DNA of 64,000 nt from CAVVJA01 sp963801715 (GCA_963801715.1 CAWDGB010000004.1:1-64000), one strand, 5' to 3'; shown: positions 45,195 to 54,860, counted from the first letter of the stretch. The notes: generated from the letters alone by a model not told the origin. A program made the numbers and translations.

Positions 45195-45704
45195 ATGCGA
45201 AACCGGCTTTCGGCCATATTCGCCACGAGCGTGCTGCTCGTGGCGGCCGCAGTCTTTCTCGGAGCACCGGCCGCGTCGGCACGGGCCGATAGCCCGCTGC
45301 ACCTTACGATAACGCGGCTGAACATCACCTCTTTTTCGTGCACTGACCCAGCCAATCCGTTCCTCTGTAACGTGACGGCTACCGCCGAAGTCCGGAGCAA
45401 TCTGTCTACGACATCGGGAAGCGCTGAAAACTCCCTAGTCATCGACTTCTCGCCCTCATTCGACGCGCCATGCAATACGGTCGACGAGACACCGACGTTC
45501 ACATTTGATACTGGCACGATTACCACTCACTCCCACCATCGAGACTGCAACGCCACGATTTCCCCCGGCCCACGAATTAACACTGACTTCGTGATCACCG
45601 GCGGCACGGGGGCGTTCGCCGGAGCAACCGGTAGCGGGCATGTACTCAAGGCGCACGCCGACAACGCCGCCATCGTCTACAACGGCACAATCTCCTTGCC
45701 CTAG
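45195..45704 (+). CDS. Secreted protein of unknown function
   Basis: A 169-residue protein with a clear signal peptide (basic start, SAIFATSVLLVAAAVFLGAP, then AASARA) and a mature beta-rich part with four Cys (SFSCTDPANPFLCNVTATAE; APCNTVDET; RDCNATISPG) and a final GGTGAFAGATGSGHV, a run seen in dirigent/allene-oxide-cyclase-like beta barrels. GGGGGAG precedes ATG 45195. It is transcribed from the region that holds the shared 70-base element. Confidence 0.75.
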   Translation: MRNRLSAIFATSVLLVAAAVFLGAPAASARADSPLHLTITRLNITSFSCTDPANPFLCNVTATAEVRSNLSTTSGSAENSLVIDFSPSFDAPCNTVDETPTFTFDTGTITTHSHHRDCNATISPGPRINTDFVITGGTGAFAGATGSGHVLKAHADNAAIVYNGTISLP

Positions 45705-45774
45705 CCTGGCGTGGCCTGCCCTCTGCCGCGCTCAGCGCCGTTGACGAGAGCCTCTCCTAGAAGTGGACAAGCCA

Positions 45775-45909
45775 ATGACCCGACTCTTCTGCTACATCGG
45801 CTTCCACCGGTACCGCACCAAGTACAACGACGAAGGCCAGCACTATCTCGAATGCACCCGATGCAAGAAATACAAGGACGACAGATTGGCGCCGGGGGCC
45901 GGGATGTGA
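45775..45909 (+). CDS. 44-residue protein with a CxxC pair
   Basis: A very short gene: MTRLFCYIGFHRYRTKYNDE, GQHYLECTRCKKYKDDRLAP, GAGM. The pattern (Cys in an opening LFC.iG.HR, then a polar turn NDEGQHY and C-x2-C) matches small actinobacterial/phage proteins that I recall as a recurring family with a zinc-ribbon-like CxxC. The role is unknown. The codons fit the neighbourhood. Confidence 0.6.
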   Translation: MTRLFCYIGFHRYRTKYNDEGQHYLECTRCKKYKDDRLAPGAGM

Positions 45910-46432
45910 CCGCACCGGGCCGAGCGGGCGGTTTCCTCCGAGATGGGCGGCTGATACGGCAGCGCTCAGGCCCCGCGGGAATGTGGTCGCCCACGGCGGC
46001 CGCGTCTGCGGGTCGGCGCCGATCGGCCAGACCACCCGCTGACCGGCTTTCTGCAGCATGTGCTCCGCGTCGTGGCCAACGACCAGCTGGCAGCCGTCAC
46101 CTTCGCCGTCGACCTCGGTGCAGCGGTACTGGTCGAGGCTCCACGGGTCGCTCGCGCCGGGTAGGTCACGATTCCGAGGATGAGCGCCGGATCTGACAAC
46201 ACCGGCGGGCCGGCCTGGCTCGAAGGGAGCAGCAACGACCAGGCCGGCTCCGAGTCGGGGGTATCTGTCCCCCCTCTGTACCCCGATCTGTAAGCGTCCG
46301 ACGCGTCGAGAACGTCACATAGCGGTACCGGTCGAGAGCCATCCACGGGGTGCCGAATGACAGCCGATCAACCCATGACCTACGAACGGCAGGGCGGGGA
46401 TCCGCCATCCTGCCCGGCGGGGTTTTGCCTGG
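45910..46432. other. Element interior with only doubtful short frames
   Basis: A minus-strand run around 45980-46150 reads DQYRCTEVDGEGDGCQLVVG and HDAEHMLQKAGQ, which looks protein-like but has no clear start or end. A 37-codon plus frame at 46180-46293 (MSAGSDNTGGPAWLEGSSND) is also possible. Neither is firm. Confidence 0.35.
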
Positions 46433-47173
46433 TCAGCTTGGTGAGCCATCAGACGGCGAACTCGGTGTCACCGGCGGACTCTGATCCGAGCTTGGCGGTG
46501 GCGGATTTGAGCTTGACGAACTCGCGGCACCGGGGATCGCTCCAGGTTGAGCAAAGAAGGAGACGGCCGAACCGCTGGTGGAGCTGTCGGCAAAAGAATC
46601 GCATTTGCTCTGCTCTCCGCAGAGAACGCGACCGGACAATTTGAGATGCACTTCCTTCTGTTCCTCAACGGATGCGATCTGTGTGGCCGCTACGGAGCAG
46701 CCCAGGTGCTCGGTCTGCGATGTCCATTGCAACGACGTTGTACACGGAGCCCCTCCGGACGTACAGGTGCCTTCGAGCTTGAAGATATCTTCGGAACTCA
46801 AGCTGATCTTATCGATGGTTACGACGATGCCTGGCGGTATGTGTGGCCCTGTCCAGCTAACTCCGGCGCACTGTTGAGCGCCGACGGTCGGTATAGCCCC
46901 GCCACCACCTATTGGAAGTGACGGTAGATCAGCGGAAGGCCCTGCGTAGTGACTTTTCTGGGGTGACTCAGGCTCCGTGCCCTCAGGGGACGGCGTGGTA
47001 TCGGCTTCGGACGATGAGGTCACGGCAGGCGACGTCGTGGTGTCTGACGATACGGCCGACGCGGACTCACTCGGCGTCACTTTCGACTTGCCACAGCCAA
47101 CGCCGACAACGGCGAGCATCGAGACGACCACTACAAGGGGCGCTCGGCGACCGCGATGGTTCAGATCATTCAT
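46433..47173 (-). CDS. Lipoprotein of unknown function
   Basis: A 246-residue exported protein. The start is basic, followed by APLVVVVSMLAVVGVGCGKS; the GVGC lipobox marks the Cys that would be lipidated. A Ser/Thr/Pro-rich linker leads to a beta-rich domain with paired Cys (QQCAGVSWTGPHIPPGIVVT; LEGTCTSGGAPCTTSLQW; GRVLCGEQSKCDSFAD) and another Ser/Pro-rich tail. ATG 47173 follows GGGAGGG. Its upstream region shares about 70 bases with that of the secreted protein at 45195. The domain is not recognised. Confidence 0.7.
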   Translation of the reverse strand: MNDLNHRGRRAPLVVVVSMLAVVGVGCGKSKVTPSESASAVSSDTTTSPAVTSSSEADTTPSPEGTEPESPQKSHYAGPSADLPSLPIGGGGAIPTVGAQQCAGVSWTGPHIPPGIVVTIDKISLSSEDIFKLEGTCTSGGAPCTTSLQWTSQTEHLGCSVAATQIASVEEQKEVHLKLSGRVLCGEQSKCDSFADSSTSGSAVSFFAQPGAIPGAASSSSSNPPPPSSDQSPPVTPSSPSDGSPS

Positions 47174-47209
47174 GGCTTCGCCAGTTCCCTCCCAGTCGCT
47201 CGTTCGTCC

Positions 47210-47280
47210 GTACGCGCTCTCTACCATGCCCATCCGCCAATCGACTTGGATGTGGCAGGTACCTGTCATACGGCGGTGTT
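47210..47280 (-). promoter_or_regulatory. Shared upstream element, copy 2
   Basis: Complement of this stretch matches 45061-45130, with a perfect CAGGTACCTG palindrome where copy 1 has CAGGAACCTG. It ends about 40 bases before the lipoprotein start. Between here and 47574 I see no further gene. Confidence 0.6.
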
Positions 47281-47574
47281 CGTTCGCCGGATGGATAACG
47301 TCGGGGTGTCACCCGTTTACTGACCCGTTAATGCCGTGACCCACAGGGTCACCCGCGTGAATGCTGGGCTCAAGAAGAAACGTGGGCCATGGGTCAAATG
47401 GTCAGAGGCATGCTCCCGGAACACGCCAAATCCGCCCACAACACGGAATTGCCCGTACGGAACGGCGTGATTCTCCGCTAACGGCCTACACGTCGTCCGG
47501 AACGGTGTGTCTCAACGTTTAACCCTTGGCCGCGGCCCGCGGAATGGAGTAGCCACAACCACGACCAGGCGAAT

Positions 47575-47815
47575 TCAGATGTTCGGCGCGTCCGCGGCGC
47601 CCGGCTCATGCGCCTGCATGTCCTCACGCAACCTGGCTTCAAACCATTGCTGCTGCTGCTGCGGATTGTTGGTGGTGGTCGCCGCCTGCAACGCTTGCGC
47701 GAAAGCCGCCACAGCGGATCAGCAGCGCCGCCCATTGCCGCAGTTTGAGGTTGTATTGGGCGCCGAGCCGTTTGGCTTCGCGGCCTTCGACGGCGCTGGG
47801 GGCCGGCGGTCTCAC
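47575..47815 (-). pseudogene. Small Gln-rich phage-type protein, frameshifted
   Basis: A GTG at 47815 overlaps the integrase stop (GTGA). The frame reads AKRLGAQYNLKLRQWAALLI, then after one extra base near 47710 AAFAQALQAATTTNNPQQQQ, followed by WFEARLREDMQAHEPGAADA to a stop. It appears coupled to the integrase gene and is probably accessory to it. The five-Gln run is encoded by CAG codons. No known function. Confidence 0.5.
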
Positions 47816-48302
47816 GCCTGCCCGCCTTCCGCAAGTTTCGACAGTGCCTCGGCGATCTGCTGGTCTCCGTCCGCTGCCGCACGCTGGTAAATCAACGCCG
47901 CGCCCGGGGTGGAATGTCCCAGCGTGGTGATCAGTTCCCGCAGGTCGTCCCGGTCCGGGCGGCTATCGTCGGCTCGGAGTGCCGCAAATCGTGGAACCGA
48001 CGATCAGGGCGCCAGGCTTGTTCAAGGGCCGCCTCCACGACGCGTAGAACGTCGTCGAGGACAGGTGCACCCCTGCGGCGGTCTTCGGCAGTCCGACGAT
48101 GCGTTTCGCGGACACCCAGGTGACACCGCGCCGGACGTGGATAATCCCGTTTTTGACGTCGATGTCCGAGCGTCGCAGTTCGGCGACCTCGCCGTAGCGG
48201 AGCGCGCACCAGGCGCCGAGGTGGACCGCGAGCCGCAACCGCTCGGGCATCGCCTCAACCAGCGTGGCGAGTTCGTCCTGTGTCTTGGTATTTTCTGACT
48301 GT
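47812..48302 (-). pseudogene. Tyrosine recombinase (phage integrase), truncated and frameshifted
   Basis: The catalytic domain of a tyrosine recombinase is spread over three frames: LAVHLGAWCALRYGEVAELR (catalytic Arg in the aLRyGE motif), then RRFHDLRHSEPTIAARTG (HxLRH), then TTLGHSTPGAALIYQRAAAD (second His and nucleophilic Tyr). The N-terminal arm- and core-binding domains are missing. Both breaks equal one lost base, unlike the extra-base breaks seen elsewhere, so this gene looks truly decayed. It marks a former integrated element to its left. Confidence 0.85.
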
Positions 48303-48378
48303 CAAGCAGAACGCCCTACAGACACGGGGGAAACCGTGCAAACACGGGGACTACAGCCAGTCGCGGAACTAGCCCGTC

Positions 48379-49149
48379 GTGACTGATGTGAAACCAGTCG
48401 CTATCGTGACCGGAGCCGGTTCTGGCATCGGCCAAGCAGCAGCCCGCATGTTCCATGACCGGAACTACGCCATCGTCGCCGCCGACGTCAGCGCTGAGTC
48501 ATTGTCGTGGGCAGCGGATGTGCCGGATTGTCAGGCGGTCGTTGCCGATGCGAGCAACGAGGACGCCACCGCCGCCGTCGTTCAGGCCGCCGTGAATGGG
48601 TTCGGCCGTCTCGACGTCGCCGTTCTGAACGCGGGTATAGCCCGCCGCGTTGACTGGACGGCTGATGACGCCGTTGAGCAGTACGACCGGATCATGGCCG
48701 TGAATGCGCGCGGCGTCGTGATCGGGATTCGCCATGCAGCGCCCGTGATCGCCACGCACGGTGGTGGATCAATCGTTGTCGTCGGGTCCACCTCCGGAAT
48801 ACGGGCCGACCCGGATCGGTGGGCGTACAACGCATCCAAGGCTGCTGCCATCAATGTGGCCCGGGCCGCTGCGCTTGATTGGGCGCACCGAGGCGTCCGA
48901 GTCAACGTGCTTGCACCCGGCCCGACGCTCACCCCGATTCTCCAAGGCGGCAAGCCCACCACCGATCACCTCGATGAATTGAGCCGGTCGATACCGCTGC
49001 ATCGCCTGGCGCGACCGGAGGAACAGGCTGAGGCCATCTATTTCCTCGCCTCGCCGGCCGCCAGCTACATCACCGGAGCCGTGCTGATGTGCGACGGAGG
49101 CGTCACGGCCAACGTGGGCCTGTTTCCGCCGCGCGCTGCTGGCGGTTAG
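48379..49149 (+). CDS. Short-chain dehydrogenase/reductase
   Basis: A 256-residue classical SDR: VTGAGSGIGQAAARMF (NAD(P) binding), VLNAGIARR, VVVGSTSGIRAD (catalytic Ser), the Tyr and Lys of AYNASKAAAINVARAAAL, and VLAPGPTLTPI. The end SYITGAVLMCDGG is typical. GTG 48379 starts it. It precedes a KstD-like flavoprotein by 15 bases; both may act in one steroid- or cyclic-ketone pathway. Confidence 0.9.
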   Translation: MTDVKPVAIVTGAGSGIGQAAARMFHDRNYAIVAADVSAESLSWAADVPDCQAVVADASNEDATAAVVQAAVNGFGRLDVAVLNAGIARRVDWTADDAVEQYDRIMAVNARGVVIGIRHAAPVIATHGGGSIVVVGSTSGIRADPDRWAYNASKAAAINVARAAALDWAHRGVRVNVLAPGPTLTPILQGGKPTTDHLDELSRSIPLHRLARPEEQAEAIYFLASPAASYITGAVLMCDGGVTANVGLFPPRAAGG

Positions 49150-49164
49150 CTCGCGGAGCACACC

Positions 49165-50877
49165 GTGACTGACGAAGAATCTCCGGTCATCATCGTCGGC
49201 GCTGGCCTGTCCGGTCTTGCCGTTGCGCTAGCGGTCGCGCTTCATGGTCGCCGATCTGTTGTCCTCGAGGCCAGCGACAAGGTCGGAGGCGCAGCCGCAT
49301 GGTCCGGCGGTCAGGTGTGGGTCGGCGCGAACCATGTGGCCGCGAAGGCAGGTATCGATGACGACCTCACGCGCGCCGAAGCATACGTCCGCGCGATCGG
49401 GGAAGCCCATCCCGAACTGCTCGACGAAACTGCGCTGAAGCGCTGGCTCACTGTCGCTCCGATAGCAATGCGCTATTGGGAGGAGGTCGGGGCCATCACG
49501 TGGGAGGTCATTCCCGATCTGGCCGACTATCACGATTACGCACCGGGCGCTCTGGCCGAAGGACGCTATCTCACTGGTGCCGTCATCGACGGTTCGGTTC
49601 TCGGTGAATGGCTGGACCGGCTACTCGTTTCGCCATACTTTCCGGTCGGAACTACGTACGCGGACATGTATCTCAAGGGCCGTCGGGCCGCCAACCTCGG
49701 CACCGATGAGGACAACCCTCGACTCGGGGAAGAGAACGGAATCGCCGACCATGCCGGGGTTCCGGCATTCGGCCGCACGATGCCGGCGCACCACCGCCAC
49801 CGGTCGGATGGCACAGATCCGCTGACGTTCGGCACCGGCCTCGTCGCGTGGTTCCTCGCGCGGGTGCTCCGGCAGGACAACATCGACATCCACCTCTCGT
49901 CGCGGGCTACGGCCCTGCTCGGTACCGACCGTGGCGCCGTGTCGGGCGTGCGGGTCCGAGTCAACAACGAGGACCGCGATATAGCCGGTCCGGTCGTGCT
50001 GGCGACCAGCAGTTTCGACTGGGATCCCGAGGCGGTCGAGGACTTGCTAGGTCTCGGCCCGGACGACTTCGGCTCGATCGCCCCAAAGACCATCCGCGGC
50101 GACGGACTGCGGATGGCGCGCGATGCCGGTGCAGCAGTTGTGCGAATCCCCCCGACCGCCGTCCCGATGCCACCCGGCTGGCGAACCGCCGACGGGCAGG
50201 GGTACGCCAACGGGCCAGAATATGCCCTTCCGCACGCGATGATCGTTGACGCCTCCGGGCGCCGGTTCTGTGACGACTCCTATTGGGTCGACATCGTGCG
50301 AAAGGGTCTCGCACCCGACGATCCGCATGTGCCGTTCTTCCTGATCTGGGACGAGCAGCATCACCGCGCGTACGGACTGGGCTCATCCGCTCCCGGTGAG
50401 CCATATCCGGACGGCCTCGTCACAACAGCACCTACGCTTTCCGGGCTCGGCCCGGCGCTGGGAATCGACGGAGCGGTGCTCGCAGCGACCGCGGACCGGT
50501 TCAGCCGGCATGCCCGCGCCGGTGTCGACCCCGATTTCGGGCGAGGGTCGGTACCGTTCATCGCCCGCTTCGCGGGAGACCCGGCACATGAACCGAATCC
50601 GCTACTCGGTGACGTGGCCCAACCTCCGTTCTACGGAATGCGAATGGTCTACGTTGGCACCGCCATTGGCATGAGCGGCATACACATCGACGCCGACGCG
50701 CACGTCCTCGACCCGTCCGGCAATCGAATACCGGGCCTACACGCGGTCGGTTCGGTCGCGGCCTATACAACAATGGGCACCGCGTACAACAGCGGATTTG
50801 CACTCAGCCGCGGGCTGACCCACGCCTACCTGGTTGGGCGCGAACTCGCCGCGCACAGGGGCGGCTATCCTCGGTAG
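49165..50877 (+). CDS. KstD-like FAD-dependent dehydrogenase
   Basis: A 570-residue flavoprotein of the FAD_binding_2/3-ketosteroid delta-1-dehydrogenase group. The FAD motif is VIIVGAGLSGLAVALAVALH and VVLEASDKVGGAAAWSGGQV; the C-terminal PFYGMRMVYVGTAIGMSGIH and VGSVAAYTTMGTAYNSGFAL fit the family's closing FAD loop (GTaYnSG). It probably introduces a double bond next to a carbonyl, using FAD. The exact substrate is open; no steroid-uptake genes are near. GTG 49165 is the start. Confidence 0.85.
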   Translation: MTDEESPVIIVGAGLSGLAVALAVALHGRRSVVLEASDKVGGAAAWSGGQVWVGANHVAAKAGIDDDLTRAEAYVRAIGEAHPELLDETALKRWLTVAPIAMRYWEEVGAITWEVIPDLADYHDYAPGALAEGRYLTGAVIDGSVLGEWLDRLLVSPYFPVGTTYADMYLKGRRAANLGTDEDNPRLGEENGIADHAGVPAFGRTMPAHHRHRSDGTDPLTFGTGLVAWFLARVLRQDNIDIHLSSRATALLGTDRGAVSGVRVRVNNEDRDIAGPVVLATSSFDWDPEAVEDLLGLGPDDFGSIAPKTIRGDGLRMARDAGAAVVRIPPTAVPMPPGWRTADGQGYANGPEYALPHAMIVDASGRRFCDDSYWVDIVRKGLAPDDPHVPFFLIWDEQHHRAYGLGSSAPGEPYPDGLVTTAPTLSGLGPALGIDGAVLAATADRFSRHARAGVDPDFGRGSVPFIARFAGDPAHEPNPLLGDVAQPPFYGMRMVYVGTAIGMSGIHIDADAHVLDPSGNRIPGLHAVGSVAAYTTMGTAYNSGFALSRGLTHAYLVGRELAAHRGGYPR

Positions 50878-50920
50878 GGAGAAGCCGTGTCGCGCGGGTG
50901 GTTCCGATGAGACATTTGCT

Positions 50921-52024
50921 ATGAGCGCGCCGATCAGCCTTGACGATCGATTCACCATCGGGACGCGCTACTGGCATCGTCTCGACGACGGCCGGGTGCA
51001 GTGCGACGTGTGTCCGCGAGCGTGCCGGTTGCACGAGGGTCAGCGGGGACTGTGTTTCGTCCGGGGCCGGGTCGACGACCAGATTGTGCTCACGTCCTAT
51101 GGCCGATCAAGCGGATTCTGTGTTGATCCGGTGGAGAAGAAGCCGCTGAATCATTTTCTGCCGGGCACGTCGGTGCTCTCCTTCGGAACGGCCGGATGCA
51201 ATCTCGCGTGCAAGTTCTGCCAGAACTGGGACATCTCCAAATCCCGAGAGATCGACACACTCGCCGACGCCGCATCCCCGGAAGCCCTTGCCGACGCGGC
51301 GAGTCGGCTCGGCTGTCGCAGCGTCGCCTTCACCTACAACGATCCGACCATCTTCGTGGAGTACGCCATCGACGTGGCCGATGCTTGCCATGAGCGCGGT
51401 ATCAACGCAATCGCGGTCACGGCCGGGTACATATTGCCTGCGCCCCGGTTGGATCTGTATGCGCACATGGACGTCGCTAATGTCGACCTCAAGGCATTCT
51501 CGCAGAACTTCTACCATCGCGTCTGCGCCGGCCACCTGGATGCTGTGCTCGACACTCTGGAGTACCTGCGCCACGAAACGAACATATGGTTCGAGATCAC
51601 CACACTGCTGATCCCCACATATAACGATTCCGACCAGGAAATCGACGCGGAGACCCGGTGGATCGCCGAACACCTCGGACCAGACGTTCCGCTGCACTTC
51701 ACCGCATTCCACCCGGACTACAAGATGCGCGACCTACCACCGACGCCGCCCGCGACACTCTCCCGCGCCCGCCGAATCGCTCGGGCCAACGGCTTGCACT
51801 TCGTCTATACGGGCAACGTGCACGATTCCGAAGGCGGCACGACCTACTGTCCTGGATGCGGCGCCGCGGTAGTCGTGCGCGACTGGTACATCCTGAACCG
51901 ATACGAGTTGACCGACCGCGGGACCTGTCGCTCCTGCGGCGCAGCGGTGCCCGGTGTCTATGACGGACCGGCCGGAGGTTGGGGCGGCCGCCGGCAGCGG
52001 GTGAAGCTCTCGGGCGCGCGCTGA
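50921..52024 (+). CDS. amrS: AmmeMemoRadiSam system radical SAM enzyme
   Basis: A 367-residue radical-SAM enzyme. The N-terminal Cys region QCDVCPRACRLHEGQRGLCF, the [4Fe-4S] motif GCNLACKFCQNWDISKS, FTYNDPTIFVEYAIDVA and LHFTAFHPDYKM match the AmrS family (PflA-related). A C-terminal ribbon has two CxxC pairs (YCPGCG; CRSCGA). The reaction of this widespread system is not established. ATG 50921 is preceded by a weak GATGAG. It is followed two bases later by the Memo-like gene. Confidence 0.9.
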   Translation: MSAPISLDDRFTIGTRYWHRLDDGRVQCDVCPRACRLHEGQRGLCFVRGRVDDQIVLTSYGRSSGFCVDPVEKKPLNHFLPGTSVLSFGTAGCNLACKFCQNWDISKSREIDTLADAASPEALADAASRLGCRSVAFTYNDPTIFVEYAIDVADACHERGINAIAVTAGYILPAPRLDLYAHMDVANVDLKAFSQNFYHRVCAGHLDAVLDTLEYLRHETNIWFEITTLLIPTYNDSDQEIDAETRWIAEHLGPDVPLHFTAFHPDYKMRDLPPTPPATLSRARRIARANGLHFVYTGNVHDSEGGTTYCPGCGAAVVVRDWYILNRYELTDRGTCRSCGAAVPGVYDGPAGGWGGRRQRVKLSGAR

Positions 52025-52026
52025 TC

Positions 52027-52842
52027 ATGCGCGCCCGAGACGGCGTGCGGCCACCCGAATGCGCGGGCCGGTTCTATCCCGCCGAAGCCGCTCGCTTGGC
52101 TGAGACAGTGGACCGACTGCTGGCGGAGGTTCCGTCGCCTGCTGCGGATGACGACACCCCGGTAGCACTTGTCGTTCCGCACGCCGGATACGTCTACTCC
52201 GGTCGGGTCGCCGCGGCTGCGTACCGACAGCTGGCCGAGCAGCGTGGACAGATCCGTCGCGTGGTCGTTCTTGGCCCTGCGCACTTCGCCCGACTCACCG
52301 GCGCGGCGCTGCCTGAATGCAGCGCGTTCGCCACCCCGCTGGGCGAGATCGAGGTCGATCAGTCGGGATGCGCGCTTGCCGCAAGGCTCCCGGCCGTCAC
52401 GTTGTCCGCGGGCGCACACCGGCGCGAGCACTCCATCGAAGTGCAACTCCCGTTCCTGCAACGAAGCCTGGGGCCTGACATCCGCATCGTCCCGATCGCG
52501 GTCGGTCGCGTCGAAACGCGCCTGGTCGCAAACGTCATCTCTGCGCTCTGGACAGACGAGTCGACCGCAGTGGTGGTTAGTTCGGACCTCAGCCACTACC
52601 AGGATCAGGCCACCGCTGAGCGACTAGACCGACGCACCGCCGAGGCGATCGTGCGTCAGGATCCGCTCGCAATCGGCGAACACGCAGCATGCGGACGCTA
52701 CCCGCTGCGGGCGTTACTCGAAGTCACGCGGGAGCGCTCCCTTCGCATGCGTCAACTCGAGCTGCGGACGTCAGCGGACACCACCGGTGACCGATCCAAC
52801 GTCGTTGGATACGGCGCGTTCGCTGCTTACGCCGACGGCTAG
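52027..52842 (+). CDS. amrB: AmmeMemoRadiSam system protein B (Memo-like)
   Basis: A 271-residue Memo-family protein related to class III dioxygenases: ECAGRFYPAEAARL, VVPHAGYVYSGRVAAAAYRQ (metal His), VVVLGPAHFARLTGAAL, GAHRREHSIEVQLPFLQ and VVSSDLSHYQ. Metal binding by these His is likely. It forms an operon with amrS. The third partner (AMMECR1, protein A) is not in the window as a gene or a fused domain. Confidence 0.9.
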   Translation: MRARDGVRPPECAGRFYPAEAARLAETVDRLLAEVPSPAADDDTPVALVVPHAGYVYSGRVAAAAYRQLAEQRGQIRRVVVLGPAHFARLTGAALPECSAFATPLGEIEVDQSGCALAARLPAVTLSAGAHRREHSIEVQLPFLQRSLGPDIRIVPIAVGRVETRLVANVISALWTDESTAVVVSSDLSHYQDQATAERLDRRTAEAIVRQDPLAIGEHAACGRYPLRALLEVTRERSLRMRQLELRTSADTTGDRSNVVGYGAFAAYADG

Positions 52843-52866
52843 CCGCCTCATCGATGAGGAGGCTAG
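52839..52866. terminator. Hairpin after amrB
   Basis: Arms CTAGCCGCCTCAT (52839-52851) and ATGAGGAGGCTAG (52854-52866) pair with one mismatch and a 2-base loop, starting at the amrB stop codon. Likely the operon terminator. Confidence 0.65.
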
Positions 52867-52950
52867 AGCCTGAGCGGGCGCACCGATCACGGTGAGTCGT
52901 CGCTGACTAGGGGTCTTGCTCTGCGCCTCGCACGGGAGGATTGTCACAGT

Positions 52951-54860
52951 ATGACTGCGCTTACCGCCCCACTCAGGTCGTCGACGCTTCGTCTGGTTGT
53001 CGTTCTCGCGCTGCTCTCGGTGGGTTTCGTGGTCACCGGGCGGCCACCGCGAATGCGAGTTCGTCGGCTTCGGCCCCTGCGGTAGCGGCCGCAGCCGCGA
53101 CTCCCGGCGGACCGGATTTCGGTCCCAACGTCTACGTTTTCGACCCGTCGATGCCACAGAGCCAGATCCAGGCCACGGTCGATGCAATAGCCACCCGGCA
53201 GGTTCCGAACCAGTTCGGCACGCAACGCTATGCATTGCTGTTCAAGCCGGGCACGTATGGAACGGCGGATGATCCGCTGAACTTCCAGGTGGGGTACTAC
53301 ACCGACGTCGCCGGTCTCGGGGCATCACCGAACGACGTCGTCATCAACGGATCGATCTACGTTCGCAACCAGTGCGGCACCACCCCCAACTCTTGCGTCG
53401 CTCTGACCAACTTCTGGCGATCCATGTCCAATCTGACGATCAACGTGACGAATCCCGACTTCGGCTGCTACACGGGCGAGTTTTGGGCCGTATCGCAGGC
53501 CGCGCCCATGCGACGCGTTCATGTCAACGGACCCACGACTCTGATGGACTACTGCACCGGCCCCTCGTTCGCGAGCGGTGGCTTCATCGCGGACTCGAGC
53601 TTCGACGGCAATATCGTCAACGGTTCACAGCAGCAGTTCTTCGTCCGCAACACCACGCTCCACGGCTGGAGCAACGGCGTGTGGAACCAGGTTTTTGCCG
53701 GCGACGTAGGCGCGCCGGCACAGTGCTTCCCCGCGCAGATGAGCTGCGGCGGGCCCTATACAACCCTGGCCACGACCCCGGCGAGCAGGGAGAAGCCGTA
53801 CTTATACGTAGACGGAACCGGCAACTACCAGGTCTTCGTCCCAGCTGCCACGACGAACTCCGCTGGTGAGACCTGGTCTCCCGGGCCGACCCCCGGTCGG
53901 TCGATCCCGCTGTCTGATTTCTTTGTTGCGAGGCCGTCCGACTCCGTCCAGACGATCAATAACCAGCTCGCGCAGGGCCGGAGCCTGCTGTTGACCCCGG
54001 GCGTCTACAACGTCGACCGCACGATCAAGGTCAAGCGAGCGGACACCGTGGTGCTCGGGCTCGGGCTGGCCACGCTCACTGCCGTCAACGGAGCAGTGCC
54101 CATGACCGTCGCCGATGTGCCTGGCGTCGACATCGCCGGCTTGATCTTCGACGCCGGCCCATCCAACTCGCCGATGCTGCTGCAGATCGGCACGCACCAC
54201 GCCAGCAATGGAGCGGCCCGCGAAAACAACGGCTGGAGCGACCCCGCCGACCCGACGGGCCTGCAGGACGTGTTCTTCCGCATCGGCGGACCCGATGCCG
54301 GCAAGGCGACCGTAAGCCTCGAAGTCAACAGCGACAACGTGATTCTCGACGACATCTGGGCCTGGCGCGCCGACCACGGTAGCGGCGTTGGCTGGACCCA
54401 GAACACCGCCGACACTGGTGTCGTGGTCAACGGCGACAACGTCACCGCCACCGGGCTCTTCGTCGAGCACTACCAGAAGTTCCAGGTCATCTGGAACGGC
54501 GATAACGGCACAGACGTCTTCTTCCAAAGCGAGATGCCGTATGACGTGCCGAGCCAGGCCGCGTGGATGTCCAGCCCAACAACAAAGGGCTACGCCGCGG
54601 TCCTGGTCTCATCCACCGCGCAGCACTTCACCGGATATGGCATGGGCACGTACAGCTTCTTCAACCAAGGCGTAGACATCTTCGCGGATCACGCCTACGA
54701 AGCGCCGACCCCAGCCAACGTTCGGATGCACGACCTGCTGACCATCTTCCTCGACGCCGTCAACGGAATGGGCGGCATCCTCAACGTCATCAACGACACC
54801 GGCGGACCCTCGACGATCGCCAACCCGGACGTTCCGGTAACCGTCACCAGCTACCCCTAA
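52951..54860 (+). CDS. Secreted right-handed beta-helix protein, N-terminal frameshift
   Basis: A protein of about 636 residues. The signal peptide is encoded from ATG 52951 (RLVVVLALLSVGFVVTG), but the mature part continues in another frame from about 53040 (ATANASSSASAP...), so one base seems missing near 53042. The mature chain shows FGPNVYVFDPSMPQSQIQAT, YALLFKPGTYGT, GYYTDVAGLGASPNDVVING and, later, PLSDFFVARPSDSVQTINNQ and SREKPYLYVDGTG, a set I recall from actinobacterial beta-helix proteins that databases label adenylyl cyclase or coagulation-factor-like without evidence. A polysaccharide lyase or hydrolase role is inference. Confidence 0.75.

Noticed and set aside
47640..47670. Trinucleotide (CTG/CAG) microsatellite.
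   Set aside because: It is only a short run encoding about five Gln in the small gene next to the integrase.
51570..51595. A second LexA-like box (CGAAC ... GTTCG) in amrS.
   Set aside because: The spacer is five bases, not four, and the site lies deep inside a coding region.
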